Positions 1 to 9,290 are shown, counted from the stretch's first letter. The stretch is 64,000 nucleotides of DNA from an uncultured Flavobacteriales bacterium (GCA_946479285.1 CAMLFH010000019.1:1-64000); one strand, 5' to 3'. Numbers and translations: made by a program. The notes: generated from the sequence alone by a model not told the origin.

Positions 1-156
1 TGCTTCGTCTTCGTCCGCCGCGGCGGACTCTTCTTTACTCTACTTAGGTTATAAACTAACTTGCTTTGTTACAGCGTCTTTATATCCGAGTGACTTCGAC
101 TCTGCTGCGCCTATGTTGAAGCTCCTGCGTAAGTATTCAGTCACCTTTCCTTTAAT
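1..156. repeat. Intergenic repeat remnants at the window edge
   Basis: No gene is visible here. Positions 13-28 are a perfect 16-bp palindrome (GTCCGCCG and its complement). Positions 100-140 resemble, on the minus strand, the second half of the 85-bp element found at 8355 and 15660: both have cttacgcag.agct followed by aggcgca. This copy lacks the terminator half and is degenerate, so the relationship is a moderate-confidence inference. It lies directly behind the stop codon of the DUF2807 gene, the same kind of position as the two full copies. Confidence 0.45.
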
Positions 157-1248
157 TTACTTCTTCTTAACCTGAGCACTTCCGCTCGTATTGATATCCA
201 CACGGATCTTTGTTGAAACCGAATTCACTTTGTACGTGGTGGCGCTTGCGCCTGAAGCTTCTACCGTTAAATCTTCCGAGATCCATAGTTCAACTTGCGC
301 CGCTCCGCTATTATCCAGATTTACTTTCCTTATAGCCAATCCGTCCAGTCTTGCTTGCGAAGCCCCGGAAACATCCAGTTTTGCAGTTTCGCATGTTCCG
401 GCTATTTCCACGTTGCTGGCTCCCGAAAAATCTCCGGTCAATTTGGTTGCTCTCAGGCTCAGATTCACATTACTCGCACCATCGGCATCCAAATTCAACG
501 TTTCTACACCTAATTGATTCACGCTTAATACACTGGTAGCTCCACTCATATGTAATTCTTTCAGATCTTCCACACAAACTTTCACGACGATTTTTTCTTT
601 CCGGTCCTTTTTATTGGGAGCATTCTTCAGGTAAAGCGTTCCGTTCTGAATTTCAATCGAAACCAAATCGCTTGCATTTCCCGGCTCCACCTCTACACTG
701 CAGGATTTTCCCTGGGAAAGTTCAACGTACAAAGCTCCCGACACATGCACTTTCGTAAAGGACTCGGTAGTCTGCACCTTTCGGTGCGCAGGAATTCCTG
801 TTTCGCGGTCAAATTGGGGTGATCTTACAGGAATAAGAACTCCCAAATCTTCCGGCATGGGGTTTTCTGAATTGGCTTCTCTGACAGGTTCGTCCAATCT
901 GGGAGTCTCTGGTTCCACTGGTTCACTAAGTGCTGCTTCCTTCTGATAACTCGCTGTTTTTGCAGGAGCCGAATAAGCAGTAATTTCTTTCTTAACGGGT
1001 TGTTCTTTTATCTCCGGCTTACTAAAAACCATCACCACTCCGAGTGAAGCTCCGCCTGTTACTGTTAATAATGTAGTCCACATAATCAATGGTTTTTTAA
1101 TGAGTAATACTTTCAATGTCGCGAAGAGCCCAACCGTTGCGCCGGCAACCACAGCAGTATCAATCCATTGATCAACCTCAGAAATAGAAGTTTGAGCCGA
1201 TTCTTTCCGAATCTCATCAAACAAACCGGAAAGTCTATCTTCTGTCAT
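157..1248 (-). CDS. Membrane protein with C-terminal DUF2807 domain, probable anti-sigma-like partner
   Basis: This 363-residue protein has a short N-terminal part (about 1-28), two hydrophobic segments (about 29-50 and 55-76), a Pro/Glu-rich linker (about 78-150), and a C-terminal region (about 160-363) matching the DUF2807 'head GIN' family. That region holds repeated SGA(S/A/T) motifs every 15-25 residues, as expected of a right-handed beta-helix. The start overlaps the end of the upstream ECF sigma gene by 14 nt, so translational coupling is likely. Inference: the N-terminus may bind the sigma factor and the periplasmic beta-helix may sense envelope state. There is no recognisable zinc-binding anti-sigma motif (HXXXCXXC), so the anti-sigma role rests on gene order only. 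Confidence 0.75.
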   Translation of the reverse strand: MTEDRLSGLFDEIRKESAQTSISEVDQWIDTAVVAGATVGLFATLKVLLIKKPLIMWTTLLTVTGGASLGVVMVFSKPEIKEQPVKKEITAYSAPAKTASYQKEAALSEPVEPETPRLDEPVREANSENPMPEDLGVLIPVRSPQFDRETGIPAHRKVQTTESFTKVHVSGALYVELSQGKSCSVEVEPGNASDLVSIEIQNGTLYLKNAPNKKDRKEKIVVKVCVEDLKELHMSGATSVLSVNQLGVETLNLDADGASNVNLSLRATKLTGDFSGASNVEIAGTCETAKLDVSGASQARLDGLAIRKVNLDNSGAAQVELWISEDLTVEASGASATTYKVNSVSTKIRVDINTSGSAQVKKK

Positions 1249-1768
1249 AACTCAAATTATTTTGTTCCACTTCTTTTTTTTCGGTCATCAATTCGACCAG
1301 TTTTTTTCTACTTCGTACCAGACGCTGTTTTACAGCATCTTCGGAAGATTCCTGGATTTCAGCTATTTCTTTGATTGAAAATCCGGAGATTTCAAAAAGA
1401 ATAATGCTTTCCCGCTGTAAATCCGGCAATTTAGAAATCGCTTCATACAAGCCATTAATTTCCAATTGCCTGTCCGTTCTGTCACTTTCCACCGAATAAT
1501 TGTAGGCTTGCGAGTGATCCGAGAAACGTTCCGTACTGATCTTGCGGTTTTCATTTGCAAGCAGTCGAATGGCAATTCCGAAGAGAAAATGCAGGAATGC
1601 GCCTTCATTTTTCAGGGAGTCGAACCGTTCATAAGCGACCACCAATGAATCGTGCATCAAATCCTTGAAGTTGAAATTCCCATACGCTCTTGCTTTACAA
1701 AACTTTTCGAACCTCACATGTACAGGTTCATAAAGGTCCATAAAACGCTTTTTCTTCGTGGCCGCCAT
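1235..1768 (-). CDS. ECF-type RNA polymerase sigma factor
   Basis: This 177-residue sigma-70 family protein shows region 2 at about residues 15-85 and region 4 at about 115-160, with a helix-turn-helix (GFSIKEIAEIQESSEDAVKQ) and the LPDLQRE motif that usually begins region 4.2. There is no region 1 or 3, as in ECF factors. It is transcribed first in a two-gene unit with the overlapping DUF2807 membrane protein, a typical arrangement for sigma factor plus membrane-bound regulator. The minus-strand leader around 1796-1832 contains a GGAACTC block that could be an autoregulatory ECF promoter, but this is unproven. The target regulon cannot be read from the window. Confidence 0.9.
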   Translation of the reverse strand: MAATKKKRFMDLYEPVHVRFEKFCKARAYGNFNFKDLMHDSLVVAYERFDSLKNEGAFLHFLFGIAIRLLANENRKISTERFSDHSQAYNYSVESDRTDRQLEINGLYEAISKLPDLQRESIILFEISGFSIKEIAEIQESSEDAVKQRLVRSRKKLVELMTEKKEVEQNNLSYDRR

Positions 1769-1897
1769 TCTGCTAAATTGGTCTCTTGATAAAGTTAGTG
1801 TACCGAGTTCCGGAAAAGTGACACGGAATTGAAAATTATTTTAAAAGAGTGTAAAAGAAGGTGTATGAAAATAATTAATTATTTAAAAATCAATTAG

Positions 1898-2566
1898 TTA
1901 ATCTGGATTATCCAGCAACTGACTTTCTCCCATTCCTTCCATCTCAGAAGGCAATCCTTTCGTCAGTTTTAAGAAATTCCAATAATAAGAGAATGCCGTA
2001 AGTGAATACAAAATCAATGCGATGAAAACAATGAAAAATACTAAATTCCTGTTGGCTTCAAAAGAAGTGACCATTTCCGGCGAAGAAGAGTATGTGACAA
2101 CCAAAAAACTGCCTACCAGGAAAAAAAGAATGGAACCTACCGAAAGAATCCAGGCAAGAATAATTTTCATACTCGAAACTTTAGAACTGGTTTGAAACAA
2201 GGTATAGATAGTTTTATTGAGTTTCAGCCAAATAATGTAGCGCAGGAACCAATTAGCAATTGGGAAAAATCCCAACAGAATAATAAAAAAATGGTATCCG
2301 CTACCCACTTGGTTTTTCCTTACAAAACGATTACAAAACATCAAAAACAAAAACGGGCCAATATATACCAGCACATGCATCAGATAATAAACCATATTCA
2401 TTTTTAGTATAACAGATTTAAAACCAGCTATTTTAAGAGGCAAAACAGTATGATCACCATAGTTATACCTGTACAATGCCAAGAGTGAATAAATGCAATT
2501 CATTACCAGGAACAATGCAAAAAGCACCAATAAGATCCGGGTGGTTATTCGAATACTTTTCATCAA
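1898..2566 (-). CDS. Multi-pass membrane protein of unknown function (paralogue of next gene)
   Basis: This 222-residue protein has about five hydrophobic segments (near residues 8-28, 55-76, 93-115, 135-158 and 172-195). The stretch GYHFFIILLGFFPIANWFLR is nearly repeated in the neighbour at 2587-3240 (GYHFLIILLAFVPVVNFFLR), so the two are tandem paralogues. The pattern of a Gly followed by a hydrophobic helix containing IP/VP..N and then a K-rich loop also recalls the small membrane proteins at 30929-31898. I do not recognise a named family with certainty; a DUF4328-like fold is possible. The gene lies 20 nt behind its paralogue, on the same strand and probably in one transcript. Confidence 0.7.
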   Translation of the reverse strand: MMKSIRITTRILLVLFALFLVMNCIYSLLALYRYNYGDHTVLPLKIAGFKSVILKMNMVYYLMHVLVYIGPFLFLMFCNRFVRKNQVGSGYHFFIILLGFFPIANWFLRYIIWLKLNKTIYTLFQTSSKVSSMKIILAWILSVGSILFFLVGSFLVVTYSSSPEMVTSFEANRNLVFFIVFIALILYSLTAFSYYWNFLKLTKGLPSEMEGMGESQLLDNPD

Positions 2567-2586
2567 TCAGTTATTTAAACAAAAAA

Positions 2587-3240
2587 TTAATCATCCAGCA
2601 ATGAATCATTATCAATAAACGATGGCTGTGCTTTCTCCAAAGTCCGCTTAAATTCCAGGTAATACAGGAAATAAAGGATAGTGATCATCAGGTAGCAGAT
2701 TTTTGCGGTAAATGATAATAAGATTGAAACATCCGCCACATCTGAAACACTCAATTGCATAGAAAGAACCGGAAATAATAGGTACATCGTCCACTTGTAA
2801 GACTCGCCAATCAGTGTCAGAACCCAAATAGTGATAATTTTTCGATCTGATTTCCTCGATTCAGTTCCCGAATAATTAAATAGCTGTCTATTGAACTTCT
2901 TCCAAATGATAAAACGCAGGAAAAAGTTCACGACGGGAACAAAAGCCAATAAGATAATTAAAAAGTGATAACCTTTATCCAGCTGTCTATTTTTGATAAA
3001 TCGATTGGCGACCAGGAGAAAAACAACCTGGAGAATATAAGAACAAACATTTAGGGGGAAATAGAGTTTACCTTCATATTTTACGAATAGTCTGAACATT
3101 TCGGAATGGAAAACCTTTCCTGAATAAATCATCCCATAACAAATAGTATCCAGCAAATTAGCCAACACGAAAAATGTAAACAATCCAAGGAAAACGATTG
3201 TGATGCGCTTCAGATAAGTTAATTCAGGGATTTTTTCCAT
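2587..3240 (-). CDS. Multi-pass membrane protein of unknown function (tandem paralogue)
   Basis: This 217-residue protein has about five membrane segments and a charged C-terminal tail. It is similar to the product of 1898-2566 along its length, most clearly in the central helix with the FVPVVNFFLRFIIWKKFN pattern. It is the upstream member of the pair. No catalytic or binding motif is visible. The function is unknown; the pair probably arose by local duplication. Confidence 0.7.
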   Translation of the reverse strand: MEKIPELTYLKRITIVFLGLFTFFVLANLLDTICYGMIYSGKVFHSEMFRLFVKYEGKLYFPLNVCSYILQVVFLLVANRFIKNRQLDKGYHFLIILLAFVPVVNFFLRFIIWKKFNRQLFNYSGTESRKSDRKIITIWVLTLIGESYKWTMYLLFPVLSMQLSVSDVADVSILLSFTAKICYLMITILYFLYYLEFKRTLEKAQPSFIDNDSLLDD

Positions 3241-3284
3241 CTGAATACAAAAGTAAAATTTAGGATGATCAAAAGCTTTTTCAA

Positions 3285-3929
3285 TTACCGAACCGTTTTC
3301 TCCAGCATAGGAACGAAACTAAAGTTCCCGAACACCTCTTCTTTGTATTCCGAATCTGAAATCTTGGTAATTCGATGCATTTCCTGGGAATCCAAATCCC
3401 CGACAGGAATCACCATCATTCCTCCTACTTTCAGCTGCTGAACGAGTTTTTCAGGAATAAACGGCGCTCCGCAAGTCACCAAAATCTTATCAAATGGTGC
3501 AAAAGTCTCTTTTCCTTCGTATCCGTCACCAAAAAACAATTTGGGTGTAAAACGGAAATGGTCAATAATCTTCTTGGCTTTGATGTGCAATTCTTTCTGG
3601 CGTTCGATCGAAAACACTTTCATTCCCATCGCACACAAAACACAGGTCTGAAAACCCGATCCGGTTCCAATTTCCAGTACCTTCTCCCCCTTTTTCAATT
3701 CCAGGATCGAAGTTTGGAAAGCAACCGTATAGGGATGAGAAATCGTTTGTCCTGCTCCGATCTGGAAAGCAACATTGGAATAAGCCTGCTGCTCAAACAC
3801 TAAATCCAGGAAGAAATGCCGCGGAATCGCATCAAATGCAGTCAGCACACGTTCATCGGTAATTCCCTTTTGGCGCAATTGTTCGATCAACTGCTTTCTC
3901 ATTCCTTTGTGCTTATAAGTATCTTGCAT
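3285..3929 (-). CDS. pcm: Protein-L-isoaspartate O-methyltransferase
   Basis: The 214-residue protein has the class I SAM-binding motif VLEIGTGSGFQTCVL (about residues 85-99) and the family motif GAGQTISHPYTVA (about 59-71), which contacts the substrate isoaspartyl group. Length matches bacterial Pcm (about 205-220). The enzyme methylates isoaspartyl residues in aged proteins so that they can revert to aspartate. It is a cytoplasmic repair enzyme. The gene is divergent from the carboxylase gene at 4029 and stands 45 nt upstream of the paralogous membrane pair. Confidence 0.93.
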   Translation of the reverse strand: MQDTYKHKGMRKQLIEQLRQKGITDERVLTAFDAIPRHFFLDLVFEQQAYSNVAFQIGAGQTISHPYTVAFQTSILELKKGEKVLEIGTGSGFQTCVLCAMGMKVFSIERQKELHIKAKKIIDHFRFTPKLFFGDGYEGKETFAPFDKILVTCGAPFIPEKLVQQLKVGGMMVIPVGDLDSQEMHRITKISDSEYKEEVFGNFSFVPMLEKTVR

Positions 3930-3998
3930 CTGGCAAAAGTAATTTAGAAATCGCTCACTCTTTCGTCTTGTCCAAGAAAGTTTCTACAGTGAATTGTG

Positions 3999-4006
3999 TA
4001 TATTTG
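3999..4006 (+). promoter_or_regulatory. Candidate -7 box TATATTTG
   Basis: The octamer fits the Bacteroidetes -7 consensus TAnnTTTG and ends 22 nt before the chosen start codon at 4029. No TTG is found at the expected 19-21 nt spacing upstream, so the -33 element is weak or absent. It supports the start at 4029, because the longer frame starting at GTG 3996 would overlap the promoter. Confidence 0.45.
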
Positions 4007-4028
4007 GATCGCTAATAAACGAAGAAAC

Positions 4029-5675
4029 ATGGCAATTGATTCAAAAGAATTGGAATTCAATAAGAACGACGATGAAATGAGGCTGAAGATCTCCAAAATG
4101 GAGTCTGAATTAGCTTCAATTATGAAAGGCGGCGGCGAAAAACGAATCGCTGCTCTTCATGAAAAAGGAAAAATGACTGCTCGTGAGCGAATTGACATGC
4201 TGCTTGATGCGAATACCCCGCGCTTTGAAGTAGGTGCTTTTGCCGGAATGGGAATGTATAAAGAACACGGCGGATGCCCTTCTGCCGGAGTGGTAATAGT
4301 TATCGGAAAAGTTTCCGGGAAACAATGCATTGTTGTTGCAAACGACGCTACTGTGAAAGCTGGAGCCTGGTTCCCGATCACAGGAAAGAAAAACTTACGT
4401 GCGCAGGAAATTGCCATGGAAAACAAACTTCCGATCATTTATTTGGTGGATTCTGCCGGCGTTTACCTTCCAATGCAGGATGAAATCTTCCCGGACAAAG
4501 AGCATTTCGGCCGTATCTTTAGAAACAATGCCGTGATGAGTTCCATGGGAATTACACAAATTGCTGCCGTAATGGGAAGCTGTGTTGCCGGTGGTGCTTA
4601 CCTTCCGATCATGTCGGACGAATCATTGATCGTTGATAAAACCGGAACGATCTTCCTTGCAGGATCTTACTTAGTAAAGGCTGCGATCGGAGAAACTATC
4701 GATAATGAAACACTTGGCGGTGCAACAACGCATACGGAGATTTCCGGTGTTTGTGACTACAAAGTAGCAAACGATGAAGAGTGTTTGAAGACAATCCGTA
4801 AAATGATCAGTCAGATCGGAGCACCCGAATCTGCCGGATTTGACCGCATTGAGTCTATTGCACCAAAAGAACCATTGAAAAAAGTTTACGGAATCCTGCC
4901 TTTCGAAAGAGCAAAACCATACAATGTTCACGACATTTTGGACTGTATTTTCGACGAAGGAAGTATTACCGAATATAAAAGTGATTACGGTAAAACGATC
5001 GTTTGTGCTTATGCAAGATTAGACGGCTGGAGCGTTGGAATTGTAGCCAATCAACGCGAATTGTCCAAAAATGCGAAAGGTGAAATGCAGTTTGGAGGAG
5101 TAATCTACAACGATTCTGCCGACAAATCTGCACGTTTCATCATGAACTGCAATCAGAAAAATATTCCGTTGATCTTTTTCCAGGATGTTTCCGGATTCAT
5201 GGTTGGTTCCAAGTCAGAACATGCCGGAATCATCAAAGACGGAGCGAAAATGGTAAACGCAATGGCAAATTCGGTCGTTCCTAAGTTTACGGTTATCGTT
5301 GGAAACTCATATGGAGCCGGAAATTACGCAATGTGTGGAAAAGCTTACGATCCGAGACTAATTGTGGGTTGGCCAACTGCTGAAGTTGCCGTAATGAGTG
5401 GAGCCGCAGCAGCCAAAACCTTGCTGCAAATTGAAGTTGCATCTTTGAAATCCCGCGGAGAAGAAGAAATCACCCCGGAAAGAGAAGCTGAACTTTACAA
5501 TAAGATCAAATCGCGTTACGATGAGCAAATCTCCCCGTATTACGCTGCTTCACGTTTGTGGCTGGATGCAATCATTGATCCTGCAAAAACAAGAGAATTC
5601 TTGTCCGTAGGAATTGAAATGGCAAGCCATAAAAAAGCGGAGAAACCTTATAATGTTGGAGTAATCCAGACATAA
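4029..5675 (+). CDS. Acyl-CoA carboxylase, carboxyltransferase (beta) subunit
   Basis: This 548-residue protein has the tandem crotonase-fold carboxyltransferase halves of propionyl-/methylcrotonyl-CoA carboxylase beta subunits. The N-terminal motif EKGKMTARERIDMLLD is diagnostic, and oxyanion-hole glycines occur in AVMGSCVAGGAYLP and GNSYGAGNYAMCG. It transfers a carboxyl group from biotin to an acyl-CoA, acting with a separate biotin carboxylase/carrier subunit not present in the window. I cannot tell propionyl- from methylcrotonyl-CoA preference from sequence. The start at ATG 4029 is preferred over GTG 3996, giving the usual N-terminus. The HMG-CoA lyase-like gene at 53.9 kb would fit a leucine-degradation role, but it is distant. 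Confidence 0.92.
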   Translation: MAIDSKELEFNKNDDEMRLKISKMESELASIMKGGGEKRIAALHEKGKMTARERIDMLLDANTPRFEVGAFAGMGMYKEHGGCPSAGVVIVIGKVSGKQCIVVANDATVKAGAWFPITGKKNLRAQEIAMENKLPIIYLVDSAGVYLPMQDEIFPDKEHFGRIFRNNAVMSSMGITQIAAVMGSCVAGGAYLPIMSDESLIVDKTGTIFLAGSYLVKAAIGETIDNETLGGATTHTEISGVCDYKVANDEECLKTIRKMISQIGAPESAGFDRIESIAPKEPLKKVYGILPFERAKPYNVHDILDCIFDEGSITEYKSDYGKTIVCAYARLDGWSVGIVANQRELSKNAKGEMQFGGVIYNDSADKSARFIMNCNQKNIPLIFFQDVSGFMVGSKSEHAGIIKDGAKMVNAMANSVVPKFTVIVGNSYGAGNYAMCGKAYDPRLIVGWPTAEVAVMSGAAAAKTLLQIEVASLKSRGEEEITPEREAELYNKIKSRYDEQISPYYAASRLWLDAIIDPAKTREFLSVGIEMASHKKAEKPYNVGVIQT

Positions 5676-5802
5676 TTATAAATTATCAATGACAAAATTA
5701 TCAAGAGTTGTATGCTTGATAATTACCTGATTAATTCAACATGAAAAATGCAAAATTCAAAACCTTTTGCATTTTGAATTCATAATTTTTAATTAAAGAA
5801 AT

Positions 5803-6267
5803 ATGCATTTAAACTGGCAATTCAAACCTTACAAAGAACTAACGCTGAACGAGTTTCACGACATTATTGCGCTGAGACTGAAAGCTTTTGTAGTGGAACA
5901 AAACTGTACTTACCTGGATCTTGACGGAAAAGATAAGAAGGCCTATCACCTGCTTTTGCGTGATGGAAAAGGTGATGTAATTGCTACAGCACGCATTCTG
6001 CACCCGGGAGCTTCTTTCCCGGAAGTAGCAATTGGCCGTGTTGTTTTGACGAACGATTGCCGTGGAAACGGTGTGGGTTATGAGATGATGGAAAAATGCA
6101 TCCAGTTTGCCCACGACGAATTCGGAAAAGTTCCAATTCGTATTTCTGCACAAAAACACCTTGAAAAATTCTATACTAAATGCGGATTTGCATCTACCGG
6201 AAAAGAATATTTTGAAGACGAAATCCCGCATGTTGAAATGCTTTTAAACCCTGAAAACAATGGTTAA
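5803..6267 (+). CDS. elaA: GNAT family N-acetyltransferase, ElaA type
   Basis: The 154-residue protein matches ElaA: LRLKAFVVEQNCTYLDLDGKD near residue 25 corresponds to the ElaA hallmark (F)VVEQ.C.Y.D.DG.D, and the acetyl-CoA loop follows IGRVVLTNDCRGNGVGYEMM (about 85-104). ElaA proteins are cytoplasmic acetyltransferases with poorly defined substrates. Its 3' end overlaps the M13 peptidase gene by 8 nt, so the two are co-transcribed and probably translationally coupled. The 127-nt leader holds an AT-rich inverted repeat (gcaaaattc/gaattttgc-like) but no other gene. Confidence 0.88.
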   Translation: MHLNWQFKPYKELTLNEFHDIIALRLKAFVVEQNCTYLDLDGKDKKAYHLLLRDGKGDVIATARILHPGASFPEVAIGRVVLTNDCRGNGVGYEMMEKCIQFAHDEFGKVPIRISAQKHLEKFYTKCGFASTGKEYFEDEIPHVEMLLNPENNG

Positions 6268-8332
6268 TAAACTTCTGCCATTGGCAGTTATAGCAGCTTC
6301 ACTGGTTGCTTGTCAGCCTAAACCGGAATCAGCTTCACCTTCAACGGCAGCTGCTTCTACTCCGGAAACGACATCAAAACCAACAAGTATCGATGTTTCG
6401 TACATGGACCTTTCCGTGAAACCACAGGATGATTTTTTCCAATTCTCCAACGGAACATGGTGCAGGAACAATCCGGTCCCAAACACAGAATCGCGCTGGG
6501 GAAGTTTCAATGAGCTTGACAAACGAAATAAAGCTACACTGAAACAAATTCTTGAAACGGCTGCCGGTTCCACCACAAAAGCATCCGGAAGCCAGGAGCA
6601 ATTGCTGGGAGATTATTACACTTCGTATACAGATATGAGCGTTCGCAATGCTGCAGGCGCAAAACCTTTGACAGATCGTCTGGCTAAGATCTCAGAAATG
6701 AAATCCAAAGATGAGTTCGTAGCTTTAATCGCACAGCAGCACCAAACGGGAGTTGAATCCGTTTTTGGGTTCGGAGTCGGACAAGATTTGAAGGACGTAA
6801 ACAAAAACGTTATTTACTGGGGACAAGGTGGAATTGGCTTACCAAACCGCGACTATTATTTCCAGGAGAACAAGCAGGCAATTCGTGATGCTTACATTTT
6901 GCACATTCAAAAGTCCTTTCAATTATTAGGTGATTCTGAAGAAGCTGCAAAAAGAAAAGCAAGTGATGTTTTCAATTTCGAAAAAGAATTAGCCGGTGCA
7001 ATGATGACTCCCGCTGAATCCCGTTTGCCTGAAAAGACTTACAACAAAATGTCTTTAGACCAATTGGTGAAAGCAATGCCGAAGTTTGATTTCGAAGCTT
7101 ACCTGACTAAAATCGGATGCGAACATTTTGATTCATTGATAGTTGGACAGCCTGACTTCGCGAAACAGATTAACACCATGATGGATAAAGTTTCGTTCCA
7201 ATCCTGGAACAATTACTTATCGTGGTGTACGATTAACGCTTACGCAGGAAAGTTGGATGAAAAATGGGTGAAGCACAATTTCGACTTTTACAGCGGCGTT
7301 TTGAGCGGTACAAGTAACATGAAGCCAATCGAAGAGCGTTGTATTGAAGAAATTACGGGTTCTACTTTAGCGGAATTACTTGGAAAAGCATTCGTAGAGA
7401 AAAATTTCTCTGAAAATGCCAAAAACCGCGTAAACACAATGGTTGACAACTTGTTGGCAAGCTTCAGAATGCGTATTCAGGGCTTGGATTGGATGTCTGA
7501 CGGTACCAAAAAAGAAGCGCTTGCAAAACTGAATGCGATTGGTAGAAAACTGGGGTTCCCGGATGAGTGGAAAAGCTACAAAGGCTTAGTGATCAGTCCG
7601 GTGGATTATGTTGCAAATATTGACAACAGCAGAAACTTCTCTTTCAAGGAAAATCTTGAAAAGCTTCACAAACCGGTGAACCGCAAGGAATGGGAAATGC
7701 CTGCACATTTGGTAAATGCATATTACCACCCGCTTTTGAACGAAATCGCATTCCCTGCAGGAATTATGCAGCCGCCTTTCTTCGATGAAAATGCGGAAGA
7801 TGCTGTAAACTACGGAAGAATCGGGATGGTAATCGGACATGAGTTTACTCACGGATTTGACGACAATGGCTCTAAATTCTCTGCTGACGGAAGCTACAAC
7901 GACTGGTGGCAGGATACAGACAAAGCAAAATTCATTACTAAAACAGAAATCTTAGGAAGAACATTCAGTTCATTCTGCCCTATTTCTGACAACTGTGTCA
8001 ATGCGGAATTAACGATGGGAGAAAACATTGCGGATCTTGGAGGATTGACGATGGCTTACTACGCCTATACCCTGACAGACGATTTCAAGAAGAATGTAAT
8101 GATCGACGGATACACTCCTGCTCAGCGTTTCTTTATCGCTTATGCACAATTGTGGAAGATCAATTATACGGAAGCAGAATTGAAAAAGAGAATTGCAACA
8201 GACCCGCATTCTCCGGGAATGTACCGCGTAAACGGACCTTTAATGAATTGCCCTGAATTCTTCGCTGCTTTCAATGTGAAGCCGGGAGATAAAATGCGCA
8301 ACCCGGATGAAAAGGTTGCTAAGATCTGGTAG
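6260..8332 (+). CDS. M13 family (neprilysin-like) zinc metallopeptidase lipoprotein
   Basis: This 690-residue protein begins with a lipoprotein signal peptide (lipobox LVAC, Cys18) followed by a Ser/Thr/Pro-rich linker to about residue 43. It carries the M13 N-terminal domain and the catalytic zinc site HEFTH (His527, Glu528, His531) with the third ligand Glu588 in GENIADLGG. The substrate motif NAYYHP (about 486-491) and the C-terminal residues fit PepO/neprilysin. It should cleave oligopeptides in the periplasm or at the cell surface. It overlaps elaA by 8 nt. A strong intrinsic terminator within an interspersed repeat starts about 22 nt after the stop. Confidence 0.94.
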   Translation: MVNKLLPLAVIAASLVACQPKPESASPSTAAASTPETTSKPTSIDVSYMDLSVKPQDDFFQFSNGTWCRNNPVPNTESRWGSFNELDKRNKATLKQILETAAGSTTKASGSQEQLLGDYYTSYTDMSVRNAAGAKPLTDRLAKISEMKSKDEFVALIAQQHQTGVESVFGFGVGQDLKDVNKNVIYWGQGGIGLPNRDYYFQENKQAIRDAYILHIQKSFQLLGDSEEAAKRKASDVFNFEKELAGAMMTPAESRLPEKTYNKMSLDQLVKAMPKFDFEAYLTKIGCEHFDSLIVGQPDFAKQINTMMDKVSFQSWNNYLSWCTINAYAGKLDEKWVKHNFDFYSGVLSGTSNMKPIEERCIEEITGSTLAELLGKAFVEKNFSENAKNRVNTMVDNLLASFRMRIQGLDWMSDGTKKEALAKLNAIGRKLGFPDEWKSYKGLVISPVDYVANIDNSRNFSFKENLEKLHKPVNRKEWEMPAHLVNAYYHPLLNEIAFPAGIMQPPFFDENAEDAVNYGRIGMVIGHEFTHGFDDNGSKFSADGSYNDWWQDTDKAKFITKTEILGRTFSSFCPISDNCVNAELTMGENIADLGGLTMAYYAYTLTDDFKKNVMIDGYTPAQRFFIAYAQLWKINYTEAELKKRIATDPHSPGMYRVNGPLMNCPEFFAAFNVKPGDKMRNPDEKVAKIW

Positions 8333-8354
8333 TCACACCAAAAAATAAAAATGA

Positions 8355-8438
8355 GGAAGCATCGTCGATTGGCGGTGCTTTTTTTGTTGACCACAACGCT
8401 TACGCAGTAGCTCCAGCGAAGGCGCAAAGAGCACGAGG
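8355..8438 (+). repeat. 85-bp interspersed element with built-in terminator, copy A
   Basis: The 84-bp sequence recurs inverted at 15660-15744 with only one substitution and one indel in a T-run. The first 30 nt form an intrinsic terminator: agcatcgtc pairs with ggcggtgct (9-bp stem including two G-U pairs, GATT loop), followed by seven Ts. The second half runs through a ccacaacgcttacgcag block to gcacgagg. The element begins 22 nt behind the M13 peptidase stop codon and is oriented to terminate that gene. No coding potential was seen. Confidence 0.85.
8357..8385 (+). terminator. Rho-independent terminator of the M13 peptidase unit
   Basis: Nine-base-pair hairpin with a GATT loop followed by TTTTTTTG, reading on the plus strand. 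It is the first part of the interspersed element at 8355-8438. A near-identical hairpin serves yajC on the minus strand at 15713-15742. Confidence 0.8.
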
Positions 8439-8552
8439 AACACGAGGTTTTATATGAAACACATGTAACATTTTTTCTTCGTATGCTTTTTAGTTTAATT
8501 CAATCATGAAACTTAAAATAGTATTTTAGTGTCAAAACCTAAATGATCATCC

Positions 8553-9290
8553 ATGAAAAGTTGCTTGCTCACTTTATTTCTAACATCTGTAACGATTTGT
8601 TTCTCTCAGGAAAATAAGTTAGATAGTATTCGCTGGATTCGTATTCCAGATAACTCAATCAATAAGAGCTTTTTTCAGGACAATTATTCCAATAGAAATT
8701 TTTCAACTCTGATTGGTTGTTTTTGGGAAAACACTCGAAACACTAGCTCTATTTTTTTTATTGAATATTCAGATATCGCTGAAAAGCAAAAACTTTATTT
8801 TGAATTCGAGAAACACCTATCAGACGAAGGTATATTAATAGAACCTGAAAATCGCGCACCTTATTACACAAAAGAAATAGACTCTTTATTCAAGGAAAAT
8901 ATCCTGTTTAATTTTAAAAAGAATTCCCCTTATGTTGATGAGTACGGGGATCCGTGGGAAATCGACTGCTATAGTTATTTTCAATTCATATTTGGGCTGA
9001 TTTGTTATTCATATCCACCTGAACTCCCTATTATAATTAATTTGGGATATGTTCAGGAGATTCGTATTCGAGAAGAATTGCAACGGGTTCCTGGAACGAA
9101 AGAATACAAATACATTCCAACTGCCATCCAATTATACACCTATCATACTAAAAATTTGAATAATAATATTTGGCTAGATTTAAATCGCTTAAAACAAAGC
9201 AATCCGGAAATAGTAAATACGGAATGGTTTTATGATTTAATAAACAGGTACTACACCGGTGAACAATATATGCAACTAAAAGTCCGGTAG
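8553..9290 (+). CDS. Secreted protein of unknown function
   Basis: The 245-residue product starts with a signal peptide (about 1-19, cleavage after FSQ is plausible: TICFSQ/EN). The mature part is acidic and rich in aromatic residues, with no cysteine pairs, repeats or enzyme motifs that I recognise. Codon use is more AT-rich than that of neighbouring genes, and the gene is flanked on both sides by intergenic repeat elements (8355-8438 and 9331-9389), which could indicate a recent insertion. It stands alone: no operon partner is evident. I do not recognise the family. Confidence 0.65.
   Translation: MKSCLLTLFLTSVTICFSQENKLDSIRWIRIPDNSINKSFFQDNYSNRNFSTLIGCFWENTRNTSSIFFIEYSDIAEKQKLYFEFEKHLSDEGILIEPENRAPYYTKEIDSLFKENILFNFKKNSPYVDEYGDPWEIDCYSYFQFIFGLICYSYPPELPIIINLGYVQEIRIREELQRVPGTKEYKYIPTAIQLYTYHTKNLNNNIWLDLNRLKQSNPEIVNTEWFYDLINRYYTGEQYMQLKVR

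Noticed and set aside
191..539. Plus-strand frames opposite the DUF2807 gene
   Set aside because: They are antisense shadows of the minus-strand gene and have no recognisable product.
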